Shown in pieces: positions 7,354 through 15,597 of a stretch of 64,000 nt of DNA. Numbering within the stretch: the stretch's first letter is position 1; each line of letters starts with the position of its first letter. The position numbers and the translations under genes were made by a program. Source of the stretch: Telmatobacter sp. DSM 110680 (GTDB lineage Bacteria > Acidobacteriota > Terriglobia > Terriglobales > Acidobacteriaceae). The stretch is from positions 5,456,001 through 5,520,000 of the forward strand of contig NZ_CP121196.1 of assembly GCF_039994875.1 (NCBI RefSeq), in the 5' to 3' direction. A model generated the notes under the pieces. That model ran no database searches. It worked only from the letters and a program-made list of their open reading frames with translations, and was not told where the DNA came from.

Positions 7354-8529
7354 ATGATTCGAAAGACTCGTCTTTTTACCCCAGGCCCTACTCCGCTGTT
7401 ACCAGCCGCCCAGTTCGCTATGGCGGCCGCCGACATGCACCACCGAACTCCCGAGTTCCGCGCCCTCTTCCAGAAGGTTCTCGCCCAGCTCAAAGTCTTC
7501 GTTGGGACCAAGAACGACGTCCTTCTTCTCTCAAGTTCCGGCACCGGCGCCATGGAGGCTTCCGTTTCCAACCTCACCTCGCCCGGTGACCGGGTGCTGG
7601 TTCTCACCGCCGGTAAATTCGGTGAGCGGTGGACGGGCCTGGTAAAGGCATTCGGCTGCGAACCGGACGTCGTTACCGCGCCCTACGGCCAGACATTCGA
7701 TCTTGCCCAGATTCGCGCTGCCCTCAAGCCCGAGCATCGCGCTGTCTACGTGCAGGCCACGGAAACCTCAACTGCTGTCCGGCATGACGTGGAAGCGATT
7801 GCGAAGCTGGTCCGCGAAGTCGTGCCCGAATCAATCCTGGTCGTCGACGGCATCACCGGCCTCGGCACCACCCACTTCGATGTCGACGGATGGGGGATCG
7901 ACATTCTTATCGGCGGCTCGCAGAAAGCGGTGATGATTCCTCCCGGCCTCGCTTATCTCAGCGTCAGCGAAAAGGCATGGGCGGCGATGGAGAAATCCAA
8001 AAATCCACGCTACTATTTTGATCTCCGCAAAGAGCGCAAGAATGCCGTGAAGGGCGAAAGCGCCTATACCCCAGCGGTCGCTTTGGTTGCAGGTCTCGGT
8101 GCCGCGCTTGACTATATTGCCGGGCAGGCCGGTGGCGATCTCGAAAAAGGCCGGATTGCACTAGTCGACAATGCCCAAGTAAACGCTGCGGCGGCGCGCG
8201 CCGGACTGGTTGAGCTCGGCTTCACGCTCTTCGCCCCGACTGCTCCAGCCGCGGCTGCTACCGCTGTTGCCGTGCCCGAGGGCATGGATTCGGGAGCGGT
8301 GGTGAAGGCGTTGAAAGCGAAGTTCGCACTGGTCACCGCAAACGGCCAGGGCGAGATGCAGGGCAAGATCTTCCGCGTCGCACACCTCGGCTTCTTCGAT
8401 TACCTCGACACCGTAGCCTTTCTCGGCGCCATGGAGCACATCGCGAAAGACACGCTTGGCCTCAAAGTTGAGTACGGTAAGGCCGTCGCGGCTGCGCAGA
8501 AGGTCTACGCAGAAGCGACGAAGGGATAG
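7354..8529 (+). CDS. Class V PLP-dependent aminotransferase (alanine-glyoxylate / serine-pyruvate / phosphoserine type)
   Basis: The ATG at 7354 follows GGGAGG at a good distance and gives 391 residues; the longer frame from 7198 lacks support. The protein has the small-subunit-like class V fold signature RLFTPGPTPLLP, the motif SSSGTGAMEAS, ETSTAVRHDVEAI, VDGITGLGT, and the PLP-binding Lys at residue 191 in GGSQKAVMIPPG. The family transfers amino groups among alanine, serine, glyoxylate, pyruvate or phosphohydroxypyruvate. Since its stop codon is five bases from the start of serA, it most likely supplies the transaminase step of serine synthesis or of serine-glyoxylate interconversion. The exact substrate cannot be read from the sequence. 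Confidence 0.9.
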   Translation: MIRKTRLFTPGPTPLLPAAQFAMAAADMHHRTPEFRALFQKVLAQLKVFVGTKNDVLLLSSSGTGAMEASVSNLTSPGDRVLVLTAGKFGERWTGLVKAFGCEPDVVTAPYGQTFDLAQIRAALKPEHRAVYVQATETSTAVRHDVEAIAKLVREVVPESILVVDGITGLGTTHFDVDGWGIDILIGGSQKAVMIPPGLAYLSVSEKAWAAMEKSKNPRYYFDLRKERKNAVKGESAYTPAVALVAGLGAALDYIAGQAGGDLEKGRIALVDNAQVNAAAARAGLVELGFTLFAPTAPAAAATAVAVPEGMDSGAVVKALKAKFALVTANGQGEMQGKIFRVAHLGFFDYLDTVAFLGAMEHIAKDTLGLKVEYGKAVAAAQKVYAEATKG

Positions 8530-8534
8530 CCGCA

Positions 8535-10358
8535 ATGGCTGAACTCTCGTTCGGTGCAAAACTTCTGATCGCGCGCAGGCAGCTCGACCTCTACTCGTAT
8601 CAGATGGCTGAGCAACTCGGCGTGCACCCAAACTCCATCACCAAGTACGAGCGCGGCGAGGGCAAGCCCCATGCGGCCGTGGTGCGCATGTTCGACCTGC
8701 TCTGCGAGAAACACAACATCCGTTTCGACGAATTTGAAACTGAGTCCGCCACTGCGGCCAAGGGAGACAAGATGAAGATTGTTCTGGCGGAAAAAGTATC
8801 CCCCGCGACGCTCGCTGTTTTTGCCGCCGAACCCGGCTGGGAGGTTCTCACGCACGATCAGCTTCCCAATGGACTGCCGGCCGCACTTGCCGATGCCGAC
8901 GCTCTCGTCGTGCGAAGCGCTGTCCAGGTTGACGACGCTTTGATGGAACACGCGCCGAAGCTTCGCGTTATCGGACGAGCTGGCGTTGGCGTGGACAATA
9001 TCGATGCCGAAGCGGCGACACGTCGCGGTGTTGTTGTCATGAATACTCCAGGCGCGAACGCCGTCGCCGTTGCCGAACTCACCATCGGCCTCATGCTTGC
9101 GCTCGCCCGCAAGCTCCCGACCGCCAACAACACCATGCACGCTGGCAAGTGGGAAAAGAAGAGTCTCCAAGGCGCTGAACTTCGCGGGAAGACTCTAGGC
9201 ATTCTGGGTCTTGGCCGTATCGGGCTTGAAGTGGCTCGCCGTGCGCGCGGATTCGGTCTCGAAATTATTGGCAGTGATCCGTTCGTCTCCGCTGCTGTCG
9301 CACGCGAGAATGGCATCCGCCTGGTTGCGCTTGATGAAGTCATCGCGAGTTCTGACTACATCACGCTCCACGTTGGACTCACCCCGCAGACTGCAGGTGT
9401 GATCAACGCGAAGTCTCTGGCACTTATGAAGAAGGGGGTCCGCATTATTAATTGCGCACGCGGCGAACTGGTCGACGAGGCCGCGCTCGTTGCCGCGTTG
9501 AAATCCGGCCACGTTGGGGGCGCCGCACTCGACGTCTTCACAGTCGAACCGCCCAAGGACTCTCCTTACGCGGAATTCGACAACGTCATTCTCACCCCGC
9601 ACATCGCCGGTTCCACGGCAGAAGCGCAGGAAGCAGTCGGCATACAGATCGCCATGCAGGTGCGCGAGTACCTCAAGCTCGGCGTCGTTCAGAATGCCGT
9701 CAACCTGCCTTCGCTTAGCCATGAAGAATACGTGCAGCTCGCGCCCTACATCGATCTGGCCGGTCGTCTCGGATCGTTTCTTGCGCAGGCTGGGAAGAGC
9801 GGCATCGAAGCCATTGACATCACCTATGCCGGAGCGCTCGTCGATGCCAAAACCGACCTTGTTCGCAACGCCGCCATTGAAGGTCTGCTGCAAGGCTCGG
9901 AGAACGTAAATCGCATCAACGCCGCGGCCATCGCGCAGGAGCGGGGCATTCGCGTGCACGAAGAGAAGGAAGAGAGCCATCGCGGGGGGGCAGCCACCGT
10001 GCTCACCATTCATCTGCACACCGCGGCAGGCCGCAGCCATGCAACGGCAACGGTAATTCACGGCGAGCAGCCGCGCTTGCTGGAGTTTGACGGCATTGAC
10101 ATCGAGGCGCCGCTCGAAGGCAATCTGCTCGTCTGCCGCAACTTGGACGTCCCGGGCGTGATCGGCAAGATTGGAACTATCCTCGGCGAGCAAGGCGTGA
10201 ACATCGCCAACTTCGCCCTGGGCCGTGAACGCAGCGGCGAAAAACCGGTGAAGGCCCTCGCGGTTGTGCAAGTGGACGCACCGGTCTCGGGCGCCGTGCT
10301 TGACGCGCTTATGACGATCGAGGCGCTGCTGGAAGCGAAGCTCGTTCAACTTCAATAA
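8535..10358 (+). CDS. serA: D-3-phosphoglycerate dehydrogenase with N-terminal XRE-type HTH domain
   Basis: The uninterrupted frame encodes 607 residues. Residues 1-79 form a Cro/CI-type helix-turn-helix (YQMAEQLGVHPNSITKYERG). From Met80 (ATG at 8772) the remaining 528 residues match long-form SerA. They show the substrate domain, GLGRIG (NAD binding), catalytic-type RGE in NCARGELVDEAAL, and the Glu and His in VEPPKDSPY and LTPHIAGS. An ASB domain and a C-terminal ACT domain (DVPGVIGKIGTILGEQGVNI) follow. SerA oxidises 3-phosphoglycerate, the first step of serine synthesis. GGGAGACAAG precedes Met80, so a shorter SerA could also be made by internal initiation. The first start has AAGGGA eight bases upstream, inside the end of the aminotransferase gene. 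Confidence 0.88.
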   Translation: MAELSFGAKLLIARRQLDLYSYQMAEQLGVHPNSITKYERGEGKPHAAVVRMFDLLCEKHNIRFDEFETESATAAKGDKMKIVLAEKVSPATLAVFAAEPGWEVLTHDQLPNGLPAALADADALVVRSAVQVDDALMEHAPKLRVIGRAGVGVDNIDAEAATRRGVVVMNTPGANAVAVAELTIGLMLALARKLPTANNTMHAGKWEKKSLQGAELRGKTLGILGLGRIGLEVARRARGFGLEIIGSDPFVSAAVARENGIRLVALDEVIASSDYITLHVGLTPQTAGVINAKSLALMKKGVRIINCARGELVDEAALVAALKSGHVGGAALDVFTVEPPKDSPYAEFDNVILTPHIAGSTAEAQEAVGIQIAMQVREYLKLGVVQNAVNLPSLSHEEYVQLAPYIDLAGRLGSFLAQAGKSGIEAIDITYAGALVDAKTDLVRNAAIEGLLQGSENVNRINAAAIAQERGIRVHEEKEESHRGGAATVLTIHLHTAAGRSHATATVIHGEQPRLLEFDGIDIEAPLEGNLLVCRNLDVPGVIGKIGTILGEQGVNIANFALGRERSGEKPVKALAVVQVDAPVSGAVLDALMTIEALLEAKLVQLQ

Positions 10359-10364
10359 ACATGT

Positions 10365-10396
10365 GCAACCGATGGGTTGCGCATGGTCAACCCATC
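10365..10396. terminator. Overlapping alternative hairpins between serA and the convergent DinB gene
   Basis: Three related arms can form either GCAACC-GATG-GGTTGC (10365-10380) or the longer GATGGGTTG-N8-CAACCCATC (10371-10396). The two are mutually exclusive. They lie seven bases after the serA stop and cover the stop codon of the DinB gene. No T-tract follows, so a terminator role is uncertain. Confidence 0.4.
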
Positions 10397-10878
10397 ACGC
10401 CAGGCTTCCCCAGCCACGAACGCACGTACGAAGCCTGACCCACGTGATACATTTCGTGCTGGGCCATGAAGTTGATGGTGCCGCAGAGCATCCCGTCCGC
10501 GCTCGGCGGTCCCGGCTTGGAGGCTGGTGTGTCCAACAAATCCTCTGAAGCCGCTTCAAGCGCCGCATTGAGCCGCGTGCAGGATTCTTCCCAAGCCTCC
10601 ATCACCTCGCTTGGCGTCGGAGCATCCTGCGAGTCCTCGCATTTCGTCCCTCGCGCATAAAGACGCATCCACGGTTTTGTCCACTTGTCGCCGAGCCGCG
10701 CTAGGACCATGGACCGCGACCAGGCGAGATGTCCCACGATCCAAAGGATGTGATTGGAATGATCGTTAGGCCTCGTCAGCCAGTCCGCATCACTCAGTCC
10801 CGCGAGGCCCTGCTTCAGAAAACTGGCATTCAGGTTGTAACTTTGCGAGGCGACGGCGAGGCGTGGTGAAAGAGCCAT
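10387..10878 (-). CDS. DinB-superfamily protein
   Basis: The ATG at 10878 follows GGAGGATATTTTC and gives 163 residues; a TTG five codons upstream is the alternative. The four-helix DinB/YfiT fold is indicated by NHILWIVGHLAWSRSMVLARLG (His of a metal triad) and INFMAQHEMYHVGQASYVRSWLG (the HxxxH pair). These proteins bind a divalent metal, and some are thiol-dependent transferases, but most are uncharacterised. It lies downstream of a VOC-family gene on the same strand, separated by 65 bases. The two could form a small detoxification unit, though this is inference. Confidence 0.85.
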   Translation of the reverse strand: MALSPRLAVASQSYNLNASFLKQGLAGLSDADWLTRPNDHSNHILWIVGHLAWSRSMVLARLGDKWTKPWMRLYARGTKCEDSQDAPTPSEVMEAWEESCTRLNAALEAASEDLLDTPASKPGPPSADGMLCGTINFMAQHEMYHVGQASYVRSWLGKPGVMG

Positions 10879-10943
10879 GAAAATATCCTCCAATAAGCCA
10901 CACCAGCTTACACGTTGCGCTTAAAGCAGAGAAATATTCTGCC

Positions 10944-11330
10944 TCAGTTCCGACCGAGGTCAAGCGCCGTTGCATGACGAGGCTGGTAGAGACCCAAGCC
11001 ACCGCCGCCCGGCAACCGGACCGTTGTCGTAATTCCCCATCCGGCCTGCACAATCTCAGTTGTTTCTGCGCCCTTGCTCTTGAGCGAGTCCATCGTCGCG
11101 CGCAGGTCGTCGCACATCAGGTAGATCACGCTGCCTGAAAGGTCGTGATCTGCATGATGCTCCACAAACTTGCCGTCGCCTCTATGAATACCCATCTCCG
11201 CAGGAGGCAGCGCAAAAATCAGCCATCCCTCCCCGGCATCGACAGACGAAAATCCGAGCACGTCGCGAAAAAAAGCGCGATCCGCTTCCGGATCGCGACT
11301 GTAGAGAAGAAGATGAATGCCGTTGATCAT
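10944..11330 (-). CDS. VOC-superfamily (glyoxalase/bleomycin-resistance-like) protein
   Basis: The 128-residue protein has the paired beta-alpha-beta-beta-beta layout of the vicinal oxygen chelate fold. The first module is INGIHLLLYSRDPEADRAFFRDVLGF. The second begins near GSVIYLMCDDLRATMDSLKSKGAE and ends at LPGGGGLGLYQP. One metal-type His is present near the N-terminus (GIHLLLY), but the canonical Glu at the end is replaced, so catalysis is doubtful. It precedes the DinB gene on the same strand. The substrate is unknown. Confidence 0.85.
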   Translation of the reverse strand: MINGIHLLLYSRDPEADRAFFRDVLGFSSVDAGEGWLIFALPPAEMGIHRGDGKFVEHHADHDLSGSVIYLMCDDLRATMDSLKSKGAETTEIVQAGWGITTTVRLPGGGGLGLYQPRHATALDLGRN

Positions 11331-11391
11331 GATGGGCGGAATTCTACCCGTGTCTCGCGAACCCCGCCCACTGAATTCTCAGCTTGCTGCA

Positions 11392-13713
11392 CTATTGAAC
11401 GGGATGCGCTTTTCCGTTTTTTAGGCTTTCAAGGATGATCGCCTTTACCATGCGGTCAGCTTCCTGCGCGATTCTTCCCTGCTCCTCGCCCAGCCTTCCC
11501 TGCTTCGCGCCGAGTTCACCCTGCATAGCGCCCAGCTTGCCCATCTGCTCGCCAAACTCGCCCTGCCGCGCACCGATTCTGCCCTGAATCTCCCCAAGCT
11601 TGCCCTGCAGATCGCCCAGCTTCGACTGCAACTCGGCAAACTGCTCTTCGTTCATTGCCTTGCCCTGGTTGGCTTTCAGCTTGGCCATCGCTTCGTCAAT
11701 CTGTGCGATCTCCTTGCTCATATCGGGAGTGGGTACGCTGGCCTTCTCCTGCTGACGACCAAGTTCTTCCTGCTGTTTGCCTAGAGCTTCCTGCTCTTTG
11801 CCCAGCGCCTCCTGTTGCGCTCCGAGCGCTTCCATCGGCTTATACATCGCCTCGATCTGCGCCAACGTGCTGGGATCGTCCACAAAATACGGCTTACCGT
11901 CGCGTACAAACCAGAGGAAGTCGCCGTGCGCCTGCTTGCGCGCCTTTGCAAGTTCATCGCGACGCCCTTCAATCCAATCTCCCGAAAAGGACATGTGATT
12001 CATGTCGTCGCCTCGGATAATGGCGTACGATTCGCCATTCGAGGAGTAGGAGTAGTGATACCCGGAGTGCTTCCCATTGTTGCTGTAACTTGACGTCCCG
12101 CTTTCACTCGTCGCGCTTTGCCCCACCCCGTAGCCGCGACCTTCTCCGTAGCCTGCGTGCGGCGCAATAAGCGCCAGTGTCCGACCGCCCGGACGAACGA
12201 CGATCAGAGACGAAGGCTGCCCCGGTGCCCTCGGGGCAATCAGGGTCATTGCTCCCCTCGCCGGAGTCGGAGGCAGAACCGTCAGGTGTGCTGGACCCGC
12301 AGCCGGAGCAGGCGTAAGCGTAAGCATTTCGGGAGTTGCTGGCGCCGCCGGTGCAACGATTGCTGGCGTACCGGCTTGCGCGGGTAGAGGAGGCACTTCT
12401 TCCGGTGCGGCCAATGCTGGCTCACCAGCAACAGGCGCAGGCTCTGGCACATCGCTCTTCGGTGCCACCGGCGCGATAGCCGGGGGAGTAGGAACGGAAG
12501 CAGGAGCCGTCACTCCGGCGGTCGGAGCCGCGGCAGGTGCGGGAGGCACCGGCGATTGTTGTCCGGCAGCCTGAACACGCACGAGGGCAGTAGCAGCGAA
12601 CAGAACCACTGGCACAACCAGCACAGCTGCAAGCGCGCGGCGCGAACCTGCAAACGCCTGCCGGAAAGAAACATCGTTCAACAACCGCTCAATGCGGCGC
12701 GAGACAGATCCACTGCGGGCCATGGCGACTCCTATCAGGGTTGGGCGCGGCGCTGCCGCGAATTCAAGCAATATCTGCGCATACGACGTTGGATCGGCAG
12801 CTTCTTCAAGGCCTGCGCGGTCGCTGATTGCCTCAGCTAGATCAGAGAGTTTGCGTTTGAGCCACCAACCTAACGGGCTGAACCAAACCACAGCGGCATA
12901 GGCGCCCGCCAGCAACTGCAGATAGAAGTCCTTCTGCCGGATGTGCGAACGCTCATGCGCCAGAACGACGCGAAGTTTCTCGCTGTCCCAGGTGCTATAG
13001 TCCATCGGCAGCACGATTGCGGAACAAATCGTGACCGGAGACGAAACTTCGGCACTGCACCGCAGGTCGACTGAAATGTCCGAGGCCGCCAACAATTCGC
13101 AGGAGATCGGATTCGCTCTGCGCCACAGTCGAAGCGCAACGAGCAGTCCGAATGCGAGGCGAACAAGGAATATCCCGGCGACTGCGAGATAGAGCAGAAG
13201 AATGACCTTGGTGACAGATAGCCCTGCACGCGGCGGCAATACAGCCTGCGGCGCGGCAGATTCTGTCTGAATTGGCGGCTGAGGCCTATATGCGACCACG
13301 TCCGCGTCGGAAGATGAAGATTGAGGTTCTGGCGCCGAAGCAGCGCGGTTTGCGACAGGTTCACTGACTGATGATCCCGCCTGCTGCTCGACCTGGGTCG
13401 CGCCTTCGCCCGCCGTGGCCGCTACCGCTGGTTTCTGCTCGAGCGATGTTTTGGCTTGAATCCTCGCCTGCAGTTCCTCTAACAATGTCTGCGGATCGGC
13501 AGGAAGCACGACTCTAACATTGGCCGGCAAGACGGTCCAATGCGCAGCCATCGGCAGTACTATCGGCATTACCAGTGCTCCCGCCAGCACCAGCCCCCAG
13601 GCGCCTTTTTGCGCCAGCACATTGCGCACGCCAAGCATCCGCAAGCCAATCCAGACAGCCAGCGCCAGCAGCACCGAACGAAGTGCCGCTTCAACCAGAA
13701 TTGAGGAGATCAT
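11392..13713 (-). CDS. BlaR1/MecR1-type M56 peptidase antirepressor with C-terminal repeat region
   Basis: The 773-residue membrane protein has N-terminal membrane segments, then the M56 metalloprotease motif HERSH in VVLAHERSHIRQKDF with the downstream Glu in EAISDRAG. Another membrane segment lies near residue 370 (ALAAVLVVPVVLFAAT). The rest should be periplasmic: a Pro/Ala-rich linker of about 130 residues, a Gly/Ser/Tyr-rich patch, then two blocks of seven-residue repeats of the form xLGxxQxx (near 620-660 and 700-765). There is no penicillin-binding domain as in BlaR1. The ATG overlaps the stop codon of blaI (ATGA). By analogy it senses an envelope signal and triggers cleavage of the BlaI-like repressor. 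Confidence 0.87.
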   Translation of the reverse strand: MISSILVEAALRSVLLALAVWIGLRMLGVRNVLAQKGAWGLVLAGALVMPIVLPMAAHWTVLPANVRVVLPADPQTLLEELQARIQAKTSLEQKPAVAATAGEGATQVEQQAGSSVSEPVANRAASAPEPQSSSSDADVVAYRPQPPIQTESAAPQAVLPPRAGLSVTKVILLLYLAVAGIFLVRLAFGLLVALRLWRRANPISCELLAASDISVDLRCSAEVSSPVTICSAIVLPMDYSTWDSEKLRVVLAHERSHIRQKDFYLQLLAGAYAAVVWFSPLGWWLKRKLSDLAEAISDRAGLEEAADPTSYAQILLEFAAAPRPTLIGVAMARSGSVSRRIERLLNDVSFRQAFAGSRRALAAVLVVPVVLFAATALVRVQAAGQQSPVPPAPAAAPTAGVTAPASVPTPPAIAPVAPKSDVPEPAPVAGEPALAAPEEVPPLPAQAGTPAIVAPAAPATPEMLTLTPAPAAGPAHLTVLPPTPARGAMTLIAPRAPGQPSSLIVVRPGGRTLALIAPHAGYGEGRGYGVGQSATSESGTSSYSNNGKHSGYHYSYSSNGESYAIIRGDDMNHMSFSGDWIEGRRDELAKARKQAHGDFLWFVRDGKPYFVDDPSTLAQIEAMYKPMEALGAQQEALGKEQEALGKQQEELGRQQEKASVPTPDMSKEIAQIDEAMAKLKANQGKAMNEEQFAELQSKLGDLQGKLGEIQGRIGARQGEFGEQMGKLGAMQGELGAKQGRLGEEQGRIAQEADRMVKAIILESLKNGKAHPVQ

Positions 13714-14141
13714 CTCTTGGCCTCCCTTTTGTTTTCGCCTGAAGTGTTTCGCTTAGCCGACTGCTTCTGCGCATCAGAGATACGCGTGGCCAGCCGCTGC
13801 AGTTCGGCCTGATCCAGCACTTTGGAATCCACCATTCCCACCAGTAGCGCCTCTACTGAACCATCGCAGAACCAATCCACGATGCGCTTCGCTGCACGAC
13901 CCGCTACTCGCTGGCGCGACTCCGCCGGCTTGTAAATGAAGGTGCGGTCGTCCACGGTGTGCGTCAAGTAGCCTTTTTCTTCAAGCCGACGCAGCACTGT
14001 GCGGACCGTCGAGTCTTTGAGCGGCCGGTTCAACTCTTCGCGCGCCTTGTCGGCCGTCACCATGCCGAGTCGCCACACGATTGAAAGAATGTCCCGTTCC
14101 AATTCACCAAGTTCAGCTGGATCGTGAGTGTTACTTGCCAT
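13710..14141 (-). CDS. BlaI/MecI/CopY-family transcriptional repressor
   Basis: From the ATG at 14141 the protein has 143 residues. The winged helix is clear: LGELERDILSIVWRLG, VTADKAREELNRPLKDSTVRTVLRRLEEKGYLTHTVDDRTFIYKP. A C-terminal dimerisation helix bundle follows (RIVDWFCDGSVEALLVGMVD). A longer frame reaches 14225 but would include the operator. The start codon lies two bases from a perfect palindrome and lacks a Shine-Dalgarno box, so the mRNA may be leaderless. The stop overlaps the BlaR1-like gene. The pair should autoregulate; other target genes are not evident in this window. Confidence 0.9.
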   Translation of the reverse strand: MASNTHDPAELGELERDILSIVWRLGMVTADKAREELNRPLKDSTVRTVLRRLEEKGYLTHTVDDRTFIYKPAESRQRVAGRAAKRIVDWFCDGSVEALLVGMVDSKVLDQAELQRLATRISDAQKQSAKRNTSGENKREAKR

Positions 14142-14143
14142 AG

Positions 14144-14160
14144 TGTTACGGACTGTAACA
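14144..14160. promoter_or_regulatory. BlaI-type operator palindrome
   Basis: TGTTAC-GGACT-GTAACA is a perfect 6-5-6 inverted repeat containing the TTAC/GTAA half sites typical of BlaI/MecI/CopY-like operators. It begins two bases upstream of the blaI ATG, covering the place where a ribosome binding site would be. Confidence 0.75.
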
Positions 14161-14412
14161 TAGAAGAGAGGTGAGCACGCAAGATTATTTTTTTGTGGAA
14201 GAATTCGCAAATGCAGCCGAAGCACGTCTAAATGGCCGGAAGAGACAAGGTTACGCGTGCGGAAGCCTCAAATTCTAGGGTTGTGCAACAGCCTTCGACC
14301 GGATGACATCACAACAAGTAGGTTTTCGCACGCCGCCGAGTCGCGGTTTCTGTGCTCGGAAGAATGACCGCGGTATCAACGAATCTCAATAGAAAGAAGA
14401 GGGCTAAATCTT

Positions 14413-14682
14413 ATGGCATCAAGCTTATTGGAAAAACAGGCGTCAGTTGAAGATGTACTTCGCGAAGTCTCCAGGCTCAAGTCCGTCGTTACGGAAGCCG
14501 TGGAGGAGGGCGTTCAAACGGCCGTGAAAGCCCTGAAACAGGGGCGCAGCGCTGCTGAGGATGTTATTTACGACGCTCGGCACACCGTAAAACAGAAGCC
14601 CCTGCAGGCGGTAGGCGTTGTTTTCGCGGCGGGCGTTCTTGCGGGCGCAATAATCGGCTGGCTCAGCACTCGTCGCAGCTAA
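14413..14682 (+). CDS. DUF883/ElaB-YqjD-like membrane-anchored protein
   Basis: This 89-residue protein has an amphipathic helical N-terminal two thirds (EDVLREVSRLKSVVTEAVEE) and one C-terminal membrane segment (GVVFAAGVLAGAIIGWL) followed by Arg residues. That layout is shared by ElaB/YqjD/DUF883 proteins, which tether to the inner membrane and in E. coli bind ribosomes in stationary phase. AGAAGAGGG lies about ten bases before the ATG. It is monocistronic, between divergent blaI and convergent efp. The ribosome link is only family knowledge. Confidence 0.75.
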   Translation: MASSLLEKQASVEDVLREVSRLKSVVTEAVEEGVQTAVKALKQGRSAAEDVIYDARHTVKQKPLQAVGVVFAAGVLAGAIIGWLSTRRS

Positions 14683-14841
14683 GTTGAACAGCACTCGCGG
14701 GAGGTCGGGTCAAACCAACTCGACGTCCCGCGTTCACCATTGAAAAACTTAACGCTTGAGGGCAGGTGTTTCGCCACTTGAACCCTTTAAGTTGCTTTGT
14801 GCCATTTCGACCCGCGAATCACAATCTTTTTGCCTCAAAAC

Positions 14842-14873
14842 AAAAGCGCCGAGACCAAAGTCTCAGCGCTTTA
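14842..14873 (-). terminator. Rho-independent terminator of efp
   Basis: AAAGCGC-C-GAGAC (14843-14855) pairs with GTCTC-A-GCGCTTT (14860-14872) around a CAAA loop. On the minus strand it is followed by TTTTGTTTT. It lies about 20 bases after the efp stop codon. Confidence 0.85.
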
Positions 14874-14891
14874 TATCCTTTGCCGAAGGTT

Positions 14892-15452
14892 CTAGGCGCG
14901 GCTCATATAGGCGCCTTCGCTCGTATCCACACGAATTTTTTCGCCCTCGTTAATGAAGGGGGGCACCTGAACGACCAGACCAGTCTCGGTCTTGGCTGGC
15001 TTGGTTACCGACGATGCGGTTGCGGATTTCAGTCCAGGCTCGGTCTCGACCACGGTAAGTTCGACGAAAGACGGCAGTTCGATACCAACGGCCTGCCCAT
15101 CGTGGTAGCTGACCTTGATCTGCAGATTCGGCGTTAGGTATTCAACGGCATCGCCCAGCGTCGAACCCTTCAGGACCGTCTGCTCGTAGTCGACTGGATT
15201 CATGAAGTAGTAGTCGTCGCCATCGGCGTATAGAAACTCCATTGAAATTTCATCGACTACTACCTTTTCGATAGCGTCGCCGGAGCGAAAACGGTGCTCA
15301 AACATCGCGCCCGACTTGAGATTGCGCAGTTTCGCCTGGATGAAGGCACGCAGATTGCCCGGAGTTCGATGCTCCACCTTGAATACGAGATGGAGATTGT
15401 CGTTATGCTTGATGATCATGCCGGGACGCATTTGGGTGGCGGGAATCGCCAT
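14892..15452 (-). CDS. efp: Translation elongation factor P, Asn-tip variant
   Basis: The 186-residue protein has the three domains of EF-P: the KOW-like N-domain, OB domain II (GDDYYFMNPVDYEQ) and OB domain III ending in EGEKIRVDTSEGAYMSRA. EF-P relieves ribosome stalling at polyproline. The loop that carries the modified residue reads RTPGNLRAFIQ. Aligned with PGKGQAF of E. coli, the position of Lys34 is Asn33, so neither the lysine of EpmA-type nor the arginine of EarP-type modification is in place. No modification enzyme gene is adjacent. It has its own terminator and stands alone. Confidence 0.95.
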   Translation of the reverse strand: MAIPATQMRPGMIIKHNDNLHLVFKVEHRTPGNLRAFIQAKLRNLKSGAMFEHRFRSGDAIEKVVVDEISMEFLYADGDDYYFMNPVDYEQTVLKGSTLGDAVEYLTPNLQIKVSYHDGQAVGIELPSFVELTVVETEPGLKSATASSVTKPAKTETGLVVQVPPFINEGEKIRVDTSEGAYMSRA

Positions 15453-15597
15453 AAACTTGAAACTCCTTGCTGTAGTTCAAAAAAATTGGCCTTGGCCCAA
15501 TCTCCATTGTAACTTAGCGGCGGGTTCAGAATCTCGCGACCGCCTTCACCAGCGCACGTGCAACACTGTGTGTTGATCGGCACCGAAAGGAAGGCAT

